DNA of 61,313 nucleotides from Saccoglossus kowalevskii (taxonomy: Eukaryota > Hemichordata > Enteropneusta > Harrimaniidae). The position numbers and the translations under genes were made by a program. The stretch is taken from assembly GCF_000003605.2 (NCBI RefSeq), contig NW_003131381.1:2267-63579 (forward strand), read 5' to 3'. The number at the start of each line of letters is the position of its first letter. The first letter of the stretch is position 1. The notes beneath the pieces were generated by a model. The model had not been told where the DNA came from and searched no databases. It worked only from the letters and a program-made list of their open reading frames with translations. This document shows positions 13,339 through 43,500 of this stretch, piece after piece.

Positions 13339-14788
13339 GGAATCGGTAGACTTATAGCTTGGAGTCTTACCTGAACCTAACTATGTGTTTATGTACTTCG
13401 AATGATCATTCTATCATAACTCTGTTTTCCGAGTGAATTCTTATTTTTTGTGATTCACTAATGATATGTAGTCACCACGTCCAATAATCGAGTTCAGTAT
13501 TCAAACAACATATGACAACAAATTATAAGTCTACACAATATCGTTTATATTAGTAATTTCCATAATCCCCCAATTAGTGTCCGTACAGACATCATGTTGT
13601 AGTTAGTTTGGAGTGACTACATTCCATTGAACAAAAAACATATTATATTTCTCGATGTTTAACTATTGAGACCATATCGTATGAAACCCACATTATGCTT
13701 TCTAAAAAATCCTATCAGGTGACTTTGTAAGGTCGATTACTATTATGTCTTTTACTATAACAGTTTGCATTCCCGGCATCATGGTGACAACTTTGTAGTT
13801 AATATGTTCATATGGACAGCACATATGTCAATGAAAAGGCAGGGTGAGCCATTAACCGGGAGGGGGGTATTTATTAGTACGATAACCCATGACCAAAAAT
13901 CTTTTCCCATTCCGCCGGAAAAGGAAATCCATGGTCAAATCTAATCATTTGGGAAATATAGTCATTTCCGATCCAGACATGGTCATTGGTTGCCTTGGTT
14001 ACAGGATGTAGCAATAGCATCCTAAATCAAAGCACTCCCTTCATACGTTGATAACTGTGCACAACTAGTCGGGACAAACAGGAAGTTTTTAAGTTTGTTC
14101 ATCGAGACGTTTCATACGGACACAGTCCCTGTGATACGGATTAAAAAATGCCATGTGTTCAATCACCGGAAGTACTTAAGGATGCACCATTATTGCTGGC
14201 GGGAGGTTGGGACAAGATTTGTGTGTCTGTAAATGTAAGGCCAGACTTTTATTATCCCTTGTTTCACAAACCCGTCGAATGAACAGGAGCCGAAAATGAA
14301 ATAAAAATAAAATTTTATTTCAGCGTAATTTCTCGCGCCCGCCGACTTGTAAGCGCAAAAAAATGCTAACAAATATTATTTTATCTTCATTTTTTTACTG
14401 CCCGCTGCGTAACAAACCCAAGTTGCATTTTCGTGCGAGTACCGAAGTCTCGCGCAGATGAGAAACAAGGGTATACATAGAATAAAATTTTATTTCATTT
14501 CTTCTCTCCAATCATTGATCTCACTTACAATTCTTTGAGAATTACACAAATCTAATGGAAAAAAGAATTAATTTAATTTTTTTCCGCCATCCTCAAAAAA
14601 AAAGCCTTATAAAAACTCGAGAAACAAGGAATAAAAAAAGTCAGGCCTAACACGTCATAGTTGTTTGGCACCTGGCAATACTCTTAGAAATAACACTACA
14701 CTATTGCCTGCAGGTGATAACACACCATAACTAGCAGCTAATAAATATACACAACATGAGAACAACACAGCAATAAAAAGCTAATGAA

Positions 14789-16216
14789 AATGCAATCAAC
14801 ACCAGGTGTTTATACCCAGTGATGACATCCAATCAAGGCAATGTTTTTAAATCTAGTTATAATCAGCAGTGTTTACACCTTATGATAATCCAATCAGCTT
14901 AACCTGTTTCTCCATGATAATCCAATCAACACAAGGTGTTTATACCTAATGCTAATCCAGATTACGTTTAACCTTTTTTCATCACAAATTCACAAAATAG
15001 TCACGTTTAGTCTGCATTTTCCTTCAGAATACTGGAACAAAATAAGCACATTTTTTTTTAGTAAAAACTGAAAATTTACTAACATTTTGTCTGTTGGCTT
15101 AAAAATAGGGTTCATTTCCAGAAATATTGAAAAAGAAAAAAGTGCAGACAACCTGTTTCTCCATGATAATCCAATCAACACAAGGTGTTTATACCTAATG
15201 CTAATCCAGATTATGTTTAACCTTTTTTCATCACAAATTCACAAAATAGTCCCATTTATAGTCTGCATTTTCCTTCAGAATACTGGAACAAAATAACCAA
15301 ATTTTTTGAGTAAAAACCGAAAATTTACTAACATTTTGTCTGTTGGCTTAAAAATAGGGTTCATTTCCAGAAATATTGGAAAAGAAAAAAGTGCAGACAA
15401 CCTGTTTCTCCATGATAATCCAATCAACACAAGGTGTTTATACCTAATGCTAATCCAGATTACGTTTAACCTTTTTGCATCACAAATTCACAAAATAGTC
15501 TCGTTTATAGTCTGCATTTTCCNNNNNNNNNNNNNNNNNNNNNNNNNNNNNNNNNNNNNNNNNNNNNNNNNNNNNNNNNNNNNNNNNNNNNNNNNNNNNN
15601 NNNNNNNNNNNNNNNNNNNNNNNNNNNNNNNNNNNNNNNNNNNNNNNNNNNNNNNNNNNNNNNNNNNNNNNNNNNNNNNNNNNNNNNNNNNNNNNNNNNN
15701 NNNNNNNNNNNNNNNNNNNNNNNNNNNNNNNNNNNNNNNNNNNNNNNNNNNNNNNNNNNNNNNNNNNNNNNNNNNNNNNNNNNNNNNNNNNNNNNNNNNN
15801 NNNNNNNNNNNNNNNNNNNNNNNNNNNNNNNNNNNNNNNNNNNNNNNNNNNNNNNNNNNNNNNNNNNNNNNNNNNNNNNNNNNNNNNNNNNNNNNNNNNN
15901 NNNNNNNNNNNNNNNNNNNNNNNNNNNNNNNNNNNNNNNNNNNNNNNNNNNNNNNNNNNNNNNNNNNNNNNNNNNNNNNNNNNNNNNNNNNNNNNNNNNN
16001 NNNNNNNNNNNNNNNNNNNNNNNNNNNNNNNNNNNNNNNNNNNNNNNNNNNNNNNNNNNNNNNNNNNNNNNNNNNNNNNNNNNNNNNNNNNNNNNNNNNN
16101 NNNNNNNNNNNNNTTTGGGTGAGAAAGTCTGGTAGTGAAAAGGTTAAATCTAACAATGATCCAATCAGCCTGATTTGTCTTTGCATGATGTCCAATCAAC
16201 ACAAGGTGTTCATATT
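14789..16216. repeat. 249-bp tandem array built on the CTTTTTCACCACCAG element, interrupted by a gap
   Basis: aacctgtttctccatgataa recurs at 14901, 15150 and 15399, a period of about 249. Each unit holds a partial element (tttcatcacaaattcacaaa to agaaaaaagtgcagac) plus atccaatcaacacaaggtgt. After the gap the terminal gtgaaaaggttaaa and one more flank unit follow. Open frames here are repeat-derived. Confidence 0.85.
15523..16113. other. Assembly gap (591 N)
   Basis: A run of N inside the 249-bp tandem array. The true copy number, and so the distance across it, is unknown. Open frames that run through the gap have no meaning. Confidence 1.
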
Positions 16217-18180
16217 TAAAAGTTAAGGAATGGCTATAATGGTTGCTAGCGTTAGTTAGCCTATTTGGGGTCCATGGACTGAGGTATTTACAACAATTAA
16301 AGTCAAATTTTGCCAAACTTTAATGATTACCGGTAATACTCCAAATTTTGAGAGAATTAGGCTTTTTTTTTGCAGTCTCTCTGGGTGGGTTGTAAGTGTA
16401 CACGTGATATACAACTCCTTTTGTATAAACTGACAAAACCAATGACTTGTGAAATCGCACTTGATTCATGCACATATAGTGAGCTACATGTTGAGTACTT
16501 TCCTCGTAAATGCTGATCGAAAACTGTCCACTATCACGGACTGAACAACAGACAAGCCGACAAGCCAAAAAATAGTATTATTAATAATACAATCAATACT
16601 GGCATGCACACCAGGTATTTATATCTATAATTCAACATCAAAAAGAAAACCACACAGTTATATGAAAAGTTTATTGGGACAGAATAACTTCAGTACACTT
16701 AGATGCTAACAATAAATGATTTTAGTCTTCATAAAAATGAGTTTCATTTGTCTTGATTTGAAGGCAGTCTACGAAGAATTGATAATGAACAAAATCACCA
16801 AGAATTCACTTTCAGCTTTTATTCCAATACATTGGTAGTTTTAATCAACATGAATATCTAAGTCTATAAATGCTTAAAAAATTAGGGCAGTTTTTGAGAA
16901 AAGTAAACATCAAAAATACAAGTAATTTACTACTCAAAGTGTCATCTTGTAGAGGACTTTCTTTTGACACGATTCAATTTTAAAAGTGTATGAGGAATGT
17001 TTTTTACAATTTTTTGAAAAAACATGAAATATTGTGACAACATAATCTTAGTGATAACCAATAAGTGTTTATGTATCATATAACATATGCCAATGGTAAA
17101 CAAATAGACCATTTTTCCCATTCACTGCCTGATCCTGCATGAAATTAAACAGTTACATCAGAACATCGTGTGGGATTCATAAAAGTGAAAGTATTTTTGA
17201 TTCACAAACATAATGGATTTTTGGGGGTATTTACTCGTCTAAATAATGTGCTATACACATATGATGATAGACAATTTTGATGAAGTAAGAATATCACAAA
17301 GTCATATTCCGCTCTGAAAGATAAGCATTTCGTCACTGAACTATAAAAGAGACAAATTAAATTTCAAAATCAAATCATTAGATTTCTACAGCAGACATTT
17401 GGTTCGCGTCTTTCACACATTACGCAAGATTTCACAGTGAAACATGAACATCCTAACATCTTATTCCACATGTTTACATTTGGTAAAAATATGGGCAGCC
17501 ATGATCCATTTAAAAAGTCACTTTAGTAGTAAATTCTTGAAATCCTTTGATAAATGTGATAAAATAAATCTGTACAAAAGCAGTGCATTACAGAGGTGGA
17601 CAATATTCACTAAGTTATACACCAGAACAATAATAAACAAATAAAAATCATCAATATACATAAGAGTGTGATTTTATTATTCATAAGTTTTCTAAAGAAA
17701 TAAGTATAAAATGCAATAAATATGTCTACTTTTTACTTCAAATTTAACACCATTATCAGAGTGTCCATAATTTACATGATAGTTGACAGCGATAGATGGT
17801 AAACAGCTTTAATTTTGCGAGACAAATGTTGCAAGTCAGGGAAATTAAAAGCACTGAACATCTTTCACTGGGTTTTTCCCTTAAAAACGAGAAGTCAGTA
17901 ACTTTCTTGAAACAATGTCCACACAAACGCAATTAAAACCATGAAATCATGAATAGGTCTAGAAGAATACAGTAATGACGGGTTGTACCATTACCATCTA
18001 TGATTTCCATGCTTAGTACGAGAATTTAAGAGTATGCATAAAGTATGCAGGTCAAATTCAGCAGTGGCTATTTCATGTTCAATCAAATCCAATGATTTCA
18101 TTTACAAATAATTATTTTCCTTAATATGGACAATTGAGTAAAATTTTTGTATAAGTACAAGTAACATATTATGATTCAGT
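16217..18180. other. Downstream flank of SMARCC, no gene seen
   Basis: AT-rich, chance frames only, apart from the 17103 dispersed repeat. Part may belong to the SMARCC 3' UTR if the first poly(A) signal is skipped. Confidence 0.6.
17103..17345. repeat. Diverged dispersed repeat, partner at 6170-6415
   Basis: Same order of shared words as the 6170 copy, about 250 bases long. Confidence 0.6.
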
Positions 18181-18186
18181 TTTATT
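18181..18186 (-). terminator. Candidate SMARCC polyadenylation signal
   Basis: AATAAA on the minus strand, about 145 nt after the SMARCC stop, is the first well-placed hexamer. In DNA this AT-rich such hexamers are common by chance, so this is only a candidate. Confidence 0.35.
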
Positions 18187-18329
18187 CAAAAAATGATTAT
18201 TTGTGAACAGAGTTTAGATTATAAATAATTATCAGTCTGTCAGTATTGTGCAAGGAAAATGGTCATCCAATGAAACTCACACCCCCATCACTAGCCCCAC
18301 ACCCCTATCTATAATGATAGCACATACAA

Positions 18330-35755
<17,426 letters not shown>

Positions 35756-36599
35756 CTTGGAAAATGTACCTCAGTTACTGTATTTTACGTTACCCATCAT
35801 GCATCAGTAAATTAGTCGACTAGGTTCCAGGTGAGAATGGAAGAAACCATTCAAAACAAGGGAGATAAGCACAAATATCAGAAATAAAATTATAGATCAA
35901 TAAATAAACATGCTTAAATTTAGACAATACTGATATTGCTTCGAAGCAAGCAGAGCACTGTTGTCCAGCCAATTCAACCCTCATAATGGCTTGCTTTCTA
36001 ACTAAATCAACACAAGTTTTAGCATATCTATAAGCAAGGGGATATATTCATTGGTATTTACGTGAGGAAATGGAGGTAAATTATATTATCTGACATTGAA
36101 TATAAGGCAAAAAACTAAAGCTTGTTGATCAAATTCTAATCTAAACTCGTAAATTATAAACACGACAAACATAAGTTTATTCATAGACCTTAGAAAGAGA
36201 ATAAGTCTGTGGTTTATTTTCTTATATCTAGTAAGTCACAAGCACGGCGTATCTATATTTATTTAATAGATTTGTCAGAAGCACGGTATATTTATTTACT
36301 GAAACTCTTGCGTTAAAAAACACGATGTGTTTACTTTTGTTTGTTTATATCTTGTATGTTATTAACTATAAATATGTCGTGATTAAAAAAAAAAATTAAA
36401 CATCGGTACACTTGATGAGATTATGTTTTTGACAGTCGACAACTTGAACTTGTTGCATGATACAACCTAATAATATACTAACATCAGTGCACTGTATGTC
36501 AAGTTTGCGTCACGTTGAATTTTTTCACAATTCCCTTGTTATAAATTATTTCTGTGTTGTATTTTGCATAAAAAGTTAAGAGCAGAAGTTGAACAATTT

Positions 36600-37010
36600 T
36601 ATTGGGGAGGAGCATCGCGAATTAAACGGACTAAAGTACAGTTGTCATGTTACAGTGGGCACAATATATTTACATACACCTAACTCCCGCACCCGGTAGG
36701 TAATTACCGAGGGACTTTGCAACATCCCCAGACACTTCCCTAGATACTCCAATGACCGTTATAGACGCTATAAAGTTACATACACGCCTAAGTGACACAT
36801 TTTCAACAACAAAGAAACAAGTCTATGCCAACAGCGATACCTAGCCTGTTGTGAACATACTTATTACAAGTACACGTGCATCTAAAAGGAAAACCGAAAA
36901 TGAGTAGACATTAAATACTAATAAACACATCTTCTAACCATACACTGATCAATTTTATTGGGGGGGGGCATCGCGAATTAAACGGACTAAAGTACAGTTG
37001 TCATGTTAAA
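36600..37010. repeat. Duplicated intergenic segments near the SMARCC 5' side
   Basis: gcatcgcgaattaaacggac with ctaaagtacagttgtcatgt occurs at about 36612 and 36968. A second segment (aacaagtctatgccaacagc to aaccatacactgatcaa, about 36815-36955) recurs at about 38812-38945. This points to local segmental duplication. Confidence 0.8.
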
Positions 37011-38097
37011 TCTCTACTACTCTCCGCCGAGTTTTAAGAACCACTCAAAACACCCTTAAAAACTTAACTCTGGTTGCATTTGTTCACTGTATTTGTATTG
37101 CACTTTCTCAGACGATGTCTTGTAAAAACCTGAAATTTAAAGTTTAGATGTAGAACGCAAAAGCAACCTCAATATATATTCTGAATATAGGTACCTATGA
37201 GGTGATGAGCAGGCGTGAATAGTTTTAAGGCCATGTCCATGCATATTAAATAGCTAATTTGCTTTTGTGTTCATAACACAAAATAAATATTTAATCTTTG
37301 TAATATACCTAAATTGATATTTAAACACAATGAGCCATCGAGATCTGCTCACCAACCTCGTGCCGATTAGGCAACCTTAATAGGGGGTCCAGGGGCATGT
37401 TCTCCCTTAAACATTTGGAAATCTAGACCCTCTGAAATGCTATTTCCTGCATTTTGAGGGGCAAATTTTGCTAACATAAAGGGTTTCAGCTCTATTTTGG
37501 AGGCCCCCCCAACATTTTTTTCGAAGGGGGCGACCGCTCCTCTGTCACTGAATATGTCATATGTATGTGGAATTCTTCTGTGCACGATTGCATGGTGCTG
37601 TCAGATAAGCAAAAATGGAAGTTTCACAAACTATTTGACACGATTAAGAAATCATCCAGACTGCAAATACCGTTTTGCCTTCACAGGTGCAATTGAGAAA
37701 TCCATCAATTTTTTGACTGGTAAATATGTTAATGAGTTTCATAACTGCCAGCTTGACAGCCAATCACGGTGAAGAATTGATTAAAGAGTTAAGTAAGAGC
37801 TTCATGTAACTGCTGTTGTTTCTTCATTGTAACACTTGGAATGTGAATTAAAACGTTTAACAAGCAAGATTCGGTTTACATATTTCAAAACATGTTGCAT
37901 TCCAAGAAATTCTATGCAACCCTTCTTAGTGGAGTAATGACATAAACTACATGTAGTAGAATTTGATACATTGTGTATTCAAAAATTGGTTACAAAACAA
38001 CCTGAAGGATGACCAATAACAGGACAATTTCACAATCTTGTTGTAACTTGTTGCAAATGAACAATAATACATCGCAAATTAAAAACAAGCAGCCTGT

Positions 38098-38804
38098 CGG
38101 CTGAGATAGCTCCGCTGTTAGCAATGCACATGGCAATTAAAGAACAGAAGATATCATTATGAAATGAACAAATCTGAGAGGGAGGTCCACATGTAGTACC
38201 TATATATGTAATATCAAAGCAATTGGACTTGCGGTTTTCAACAAGAAGTCGAAAATATCACTTTTTACCAAAAATTACAAAAATATTCACCGAAATTAGA
38301 GAATTAAAGATATCATTACAAAATGAACAAATCTGAGAGAGGTCCACATGTAGTACCTATACATGTAATATCAAAGCAATTGGACTTGCGGTTTTCAACA
38401 AGAAGTCGAAAATATCACTTTTTACCAAAAATTAAAAAAATATTCACCAAAATTAGAGAATTAAAGATATCATTACAAAATGAACAAATCTGAGAGAGGT
38501 CCACATGTAGTACCTATATATGTAATATCAAAGCAATTGGACTTGCGGTTTTCAACAAGAAGTCGAAAATATCACTTTTTACCAAAAATGACAAAAATAT
38601 TCACCAAAATTAGAGAATTGAAGATATCAACATGAAATGAACAAACCTAAGAGAGGTCTACCCAAGGTACATATACACCAAGTATCAAAGCATTCAGGCT
38701 TGTAGTTTTCAAGAAGAAGTCGAAAAAGTAAAACATTGACACGCACGACGACGGACAATCACTCATATGATAAGCTCCGCTCGACAAAGTCGACAGCGGA
38801 GCTA
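38098..38804. repeat. 158-bp tandem element bordered by AGCTCCGCT hairpin
   Basis: tgaacaaatctgagag recurs at 38165, 38323 and 38481 and, diverged, at 38638 (period about 158). Each unit has gcaattggacttgcggtttt and caacaagaagtcgaaaatat. The right border carries agctccgctcgac and gtcgacagcggagct as a 31-nt hairpin (38773-38803); the left border has agctccgctgttagc. Confidence 0.85.
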
Positions 38805-39337
38805 ACAAAACAAGTCTATGCAAACAGTGATACCTAGCCTGTTGTAAACATACTGGTTACAAGTACAGGTGTATCCAAAATGAAGACCGAAAATGAGTAG
38901 ACATTAAGTACTAATAAACGCATCTCTTAACCATACACTAATCAAAACAAATACGGTATAATATGGCTGCTTTTAGCAGCAGTCACCCAAAGGTCTTAGT
39001 TTTACAGAATACTACCTACAAAACGAAGCCCCAAGGTAAATCACGATTTTACACTCAAACGTCACCACTGGAAAAATTTAGCATTGATTCGCACATTTCT
39101 CTACACTATAACCGGTAAAAAAATTCATCACAACATGGCTGCTTTTGACGACAGTCACCCAAGTATTTTCCTTTACAGAATACTACCATGTTGGTACCCC
39201 TGGTGCCTACCACATTATTTGCAGGAATTTCCCACACTGATGTATCACAGAAGAGAATTTCAAACATATACTTCCTTGGTTAGATGCTTTTCATTTCTGC
39301 TTCTAAAACAGAATTCAAACAGCAATGCATGATGGGG

Positions 39338-39531
39338 TTAAAGCGTGGTGGTCGTCGCGCAGCGCGTGTTCGAATTTCATGTAAATAAACAATGTATTTT
39401 AAACGCCTTGTATACGTCGCTATGAGTCCCATATCGAACAGAACGCGGCGTGGCCAACACTTTCATTTAATATGTATTCATTGCTATAATTGTTCCATAT
39501 CGAACAAGACGCGACGACCACTGCCCTTTAA
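39338..39531. mobile_element. TTAA-ended short inverted-repeat element (GGTCGTCGCG family)
   Basis: The left end TTAAAGCGTGGTGGTCGTCG and right end gcgacgaccactgcccttta are inverted repeats flanked by TTAA. A reverse-oriented relative is at 12862-13026 and a fragment at 7508-7612. Non-coding; ends in TTAA suggest a piggyBac-type MITE. Confidence 0.7.
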
Positions 39532-40457
39532 AAAAAACAAGTTTTGGGAAAGTTATTCAAAATTGAATGTGCTTCCAACTAAATTTTGCCAACAATGCAA
39601 CTTTAAAGGAGATGCTTTCAATAACCACACAAACAAAGTATTATATTACTTGTTTAAAAAGTCATTTATTGTAAAGATTTCTGTTCATACTGATCATCAT
39701 CTGATCTACCTTGGAAAAGTAAGCCATGGCTGATACACATTCAGACACCACACACACAAAAAAAACATACAGATAAAAAAAATAAGATAATGATATAAAG
39801 TAGACTAAACAAGGACAGTAACTAAATAAACTCGTAATGACTTTTAATTTTTTATGCCAATGTATATTACATGTATAAAGACAATCAAATTCATGATTAC
39901 TTACTCTCTTGCTCAAAAAAAATTAAATTTCTCAGAATTACAGCTATGATTTATTATTCAATATTTTCTCCCCATACACGGAAATTAAGATGTACTCCTC
40001 CCTACAAAAGTCACTTTACATTGAATAAGCTATTCTGAAAACTAGCCCTCCTAGTCAAAAATGCAGAGGGGAAAAATACTTTTATACAGTGTTGTTATTC
40101 TCCAATCAAATTACTTTACATGATGAACATTAATCTGGAGAAAAAATAATATTGACTCAAAATATGATATTGTCTTGTATACTGTACACGAAATCATGCC
40201 TTGTTTAAAAAACAATTATCAACTGAATTCATCACTATTTCCTGTACTTTTTTTTTACCCGTTTGGCACAAAAATAATATCTGAAACCATATTTACAAAA
40301 TTAATGCAATTATATCATGATTTTTTTACATGATCCTTATTTGAATATCCTAAAATTGATATTTGTACCCAAAATAAATTCTATTTTGATTTTAACACTG
40401 CTAAGCTGTTTAGAGCCTATTTATGTTAGTCATTTTTTTTTTAATAGTTTTTTTGTT

Positions 40458-40463
40458 TTTATT
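40458..40463 (-). terminator. AATAAA hexamer overlapping the KMT2C/D stop codon
   Basis: The minus strand reads AATTAATAAAAAC across the stop, so an AATAAA begins inside TAA. If used it would leave almost no 3' UTR; more hexamers occur downstream (for example near 39952). Probably a coincidence of AT-rich sequence. Confidence 0.25.
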
Positions 40464-40554
40464 AATTCATCCACTTCTTGCAATTAACTGCTTTACATAA
40501 GCAAGATATCTTATTCTTGTCGTCTTCAAAGTCAAATTTGTAGTCATATGTCAG
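40462..40554 (-). CDS. KMT2C/KMT2D: KMT2C/D window exon 18 (residues 3236-3265 and stop), SET end and post-SET
   Basis: Encodes [20 protein letters not shown] then [10 protein letters not shown] and TAA. The catalytic-site tyrosine region YDYKFDF and the post-SET cysteines (CLCKAVNC) are present; the sequence ends exactly as in vertebrate MLL3/4 (NCRKWMN). Acceptor TTTACAG|CTGACA. Confidence 0.98.
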   Translation of the reverse strand: MTYDYKFDFEDDKNKISCLCKAVNCKKWMN

Positions 40555-43500
40555 CTGTAAATAAAAAAGAAAGACAGTTATGGTGATTTAAAATCTACAA
40601 AACAGAGTTATGCTTCCCTCTAGTGGTAAACAAGAATAGCACCATAGTTATGGTGCCCTCTAGTGGTAATACAGGAATAGCACAATAGTTATACTGCCCC
40701 CAAGTGGTAATGAATAACAATAAACCATCTTTCCAGAACTAGCAAGATTTGGGTGCAAGCAAGACGCCTGCTTTTGTCATGGTGACAAACGCGTCAGTCT
40801 GCTGATATTTGGTAAAAGAGAATGTTATTTTTGTTACATCGATTGATACATCCACAAGCACAATATCAGTCATCCATGCAGGTAGGTATACTAACGCTGA
40901 TTTCGATATAGCTATTTTTCTATGCATATGATGTATGACAGTTCAGAATAGATTAACCCATTTCTACAGTTTGAATAATACTTGACTACAAAACAAGTGC
41001 ATATACAGCACTGCCTTGATCAAGATTATAAAGATACATCTACAATGTTGATTCTGCTTCAATTTAGGGACCTGTTATTTTGCAGTTATGCCTAAATTTG
41101 GAAAGATAACTATGGTACTGATTTGACTAACCTCCTCTCCTTTTGCAATACGACTATTGGAGATGATAATAATCTTCTGTTCCTTATCAAATGTAACAAC
41201 TTCAGCAACACAGTTAGGTGAGCATGAATGATTGACGTATCTAGCGGGTCCACCAGTCAATGTTGCATCTATAACATAATCCGAGTTGATACGAAACATG
41301 TACACACCACGGTTGGCTTCCTCGTAGATATCTTCTCTTCTATTGGCTACTTCATTTCGAATAATAGTACCAATGTATTCGATCACCATGGTGTGTTTCT
41401 CAATATCACGCGTGGCAAAAAGACCCAATCCCTATAAAATATATAATTATTCATTAATGTTTCGACACAGCAATATCCAGTGAGATTTTACACCAAACTC
41501 AAATTTATCGATTTAAGAAATAATTTAACACATTGCTCGCTGAAAGCCTTCATGAATGGAAAAAAAAACTTAGCAGGTAGGCAATGAGGTAATGTGATTT
41601 CAAAAGAGCAAATACTGTAAAATAATTTATTTTAGCTAAATATAATTTTCCCTGAAAATAATTTTTTGGTGTTGTGTATTTTCGCTGGACTGTTTTCACT
41701 GAATCACCCATTCAGCAAATTAACAAAAATAAATACCCTGCGAAAAAAATATTTTTACAATATGTTAAGATCATGGTTTTACACGAGTTTGATTTTTCTG
41801 CACTGAGCTGAGGGGTTGATTTTCCTACACTGAGCTGAGGGGTTGATTTTTCCACACTGAGCTGAGGGGTTGATTTTTCTGCACTGAGCTGAGGGGTTGA
41901 TTTTTCTACACACCTGTATCCTGGATCGAGCTAAGTAGACATTGTTCCGCCATTCTTGTTTTAAGCGTCTGTATTGGGATGACTTGGAATGAGCAAACTG
42001 CTTTGTGTATGGCGAGGCCAAGTCTCCCGTCACCGTAGATTGGTATGACCCTGATGATGTATTACTGGTCAATGTATGCGGTCTGTGAAGTAAATAAGAA
42101 AAATATATTAGTTACAGAAAACACAAATGAATACACATGACCTGCCACTCAAAGGTCAAAGGTCAATAACCTATGATAGTTTTTATCCTTGTATATGTTT
42201 TCAAAATCTTGACATTTGAAAAATTACACATGTTCGCACACATGCAGGAATCATTTGAAAGCATCATCTTTTTCCAGGAAAATAGAATAAAGTATTGGCT
42301 AATTAGCATAACAATATAATATGTCTATTGCATTCATTCAATGAAATTATGCTAAATTGGTTCTATTATTTATCAAAAATTAAACAGTTGATTACATTAT
42401 TGGAAATGTACAACCTAGCTCCAAGCTATGAATGCTCTAATTATGTATTTACTAAATTAAATATTGGTAAATTTGCGTACTGCGAAGCATTCCCTCCTCC
42501 TGACACATTTAGTTGAAGGCATATCACATACCTTTTAATGTACGTCCTCATTCTAGGTTCGCATCGAGCGCATCCAGTTGGATTAATAGCTAGTGGCAAT
42601 TCTATCAATGGAGATCTTCCATATCGGAACATATAACCGAGAATTCCTTCCACGCCAGGTAGCTGTGAAAGAAAACCACACTGGTTAATATCATAATGTA
42701 TAAAAGTATTACTGATCAAATCATCTTTATTACAGCTATTCTTTGGTTTCAAACACAGTTCAACTAAAACATTGTCGATGTGGACGACAATGACAAGGAC
42801 AGACATACTTGAACAATTTTTGACTAATAAAATATACCGCTCAAAGGTCGCATTCATAGACATAATTTAATGACAGTCAGTGTTACTTTTGCATCCAAGT
42901 GAAACGTTCACTGATACAAAAGTCAACAATTTTCTTGACTTAGCAAAAATACATTTCTCAAGATATCAAAGTAAAATCTACCATTTACAATTGCTGAAGT
43001 AGGTTGACAGATAACGCATGATATCTGCCAATACTCATTGATTGATTGATAAAGTATGGATAGGTCAATGACCCTTCTAGTAAACAGATGCTTATCTATT
43101 ATTTCAGATAAGTACACAGATTAACCCTTTGAATGGAAACATTTTGACAACATTTTGCCGTTTTTTTTTTGTTTTTTTTTTTACAATTCTTTGGTAATTT
43201 TGAACCAAATGGTCATAATTTCCTGCTGTTTACAGGTCTTGATCAAAATTTTTGAAAAACTATGGAAAAATTATTCAATTTTATTTACACACCGATTCAA
43301 TTACTCTAAGAATGGAAGGTTCTGTAAGTCCATAAACATCTTCTCCTGTTATAAAACTTGGAAACAGTTTTAACATAACAGCATCTCGTCTCAGTTTCTC
43401 AATTGATTCTAATACTTTACTCCAAACACCTAGATGCAAAAATAAATTTATGTAATGACAGTTAAAGAATAAGCAAGCTAACCATATATAATAAAAAGAT

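Larger units (their letters stand above)
35760..40457. other. Intergenic region between KMT2C/D and SMARCC
   Basis: About 4.7 kb with no exon found. It should hold the KMT2C/D 3' UTR at its right end and the SMARCC promoter at its left end. tacccatcatgcat near 35791 vaguely resembles a ZNF143-type site. The remainder is the duplicated segments, the 158-bp element and the TTAA-ended element. Confidence 0.65.

Noticed and set aside
13340-13440. Minus-strand donor-like GGTTCAG|GTAAGACT near 13369
   Set aside because: The sequence before it has stops in all frames within about 40 bases and no partner acceptor; at best a non-coding exon.
15306-16316. Long frames across the N run
   Set aside because: They consist mostly of N; the ends are tandem-repeat sequence.
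39392-39733. 113-codon plus-strand frame
   Set aside because: It begins inside the TTAA-ended element and shows no family resemblance or splice context.
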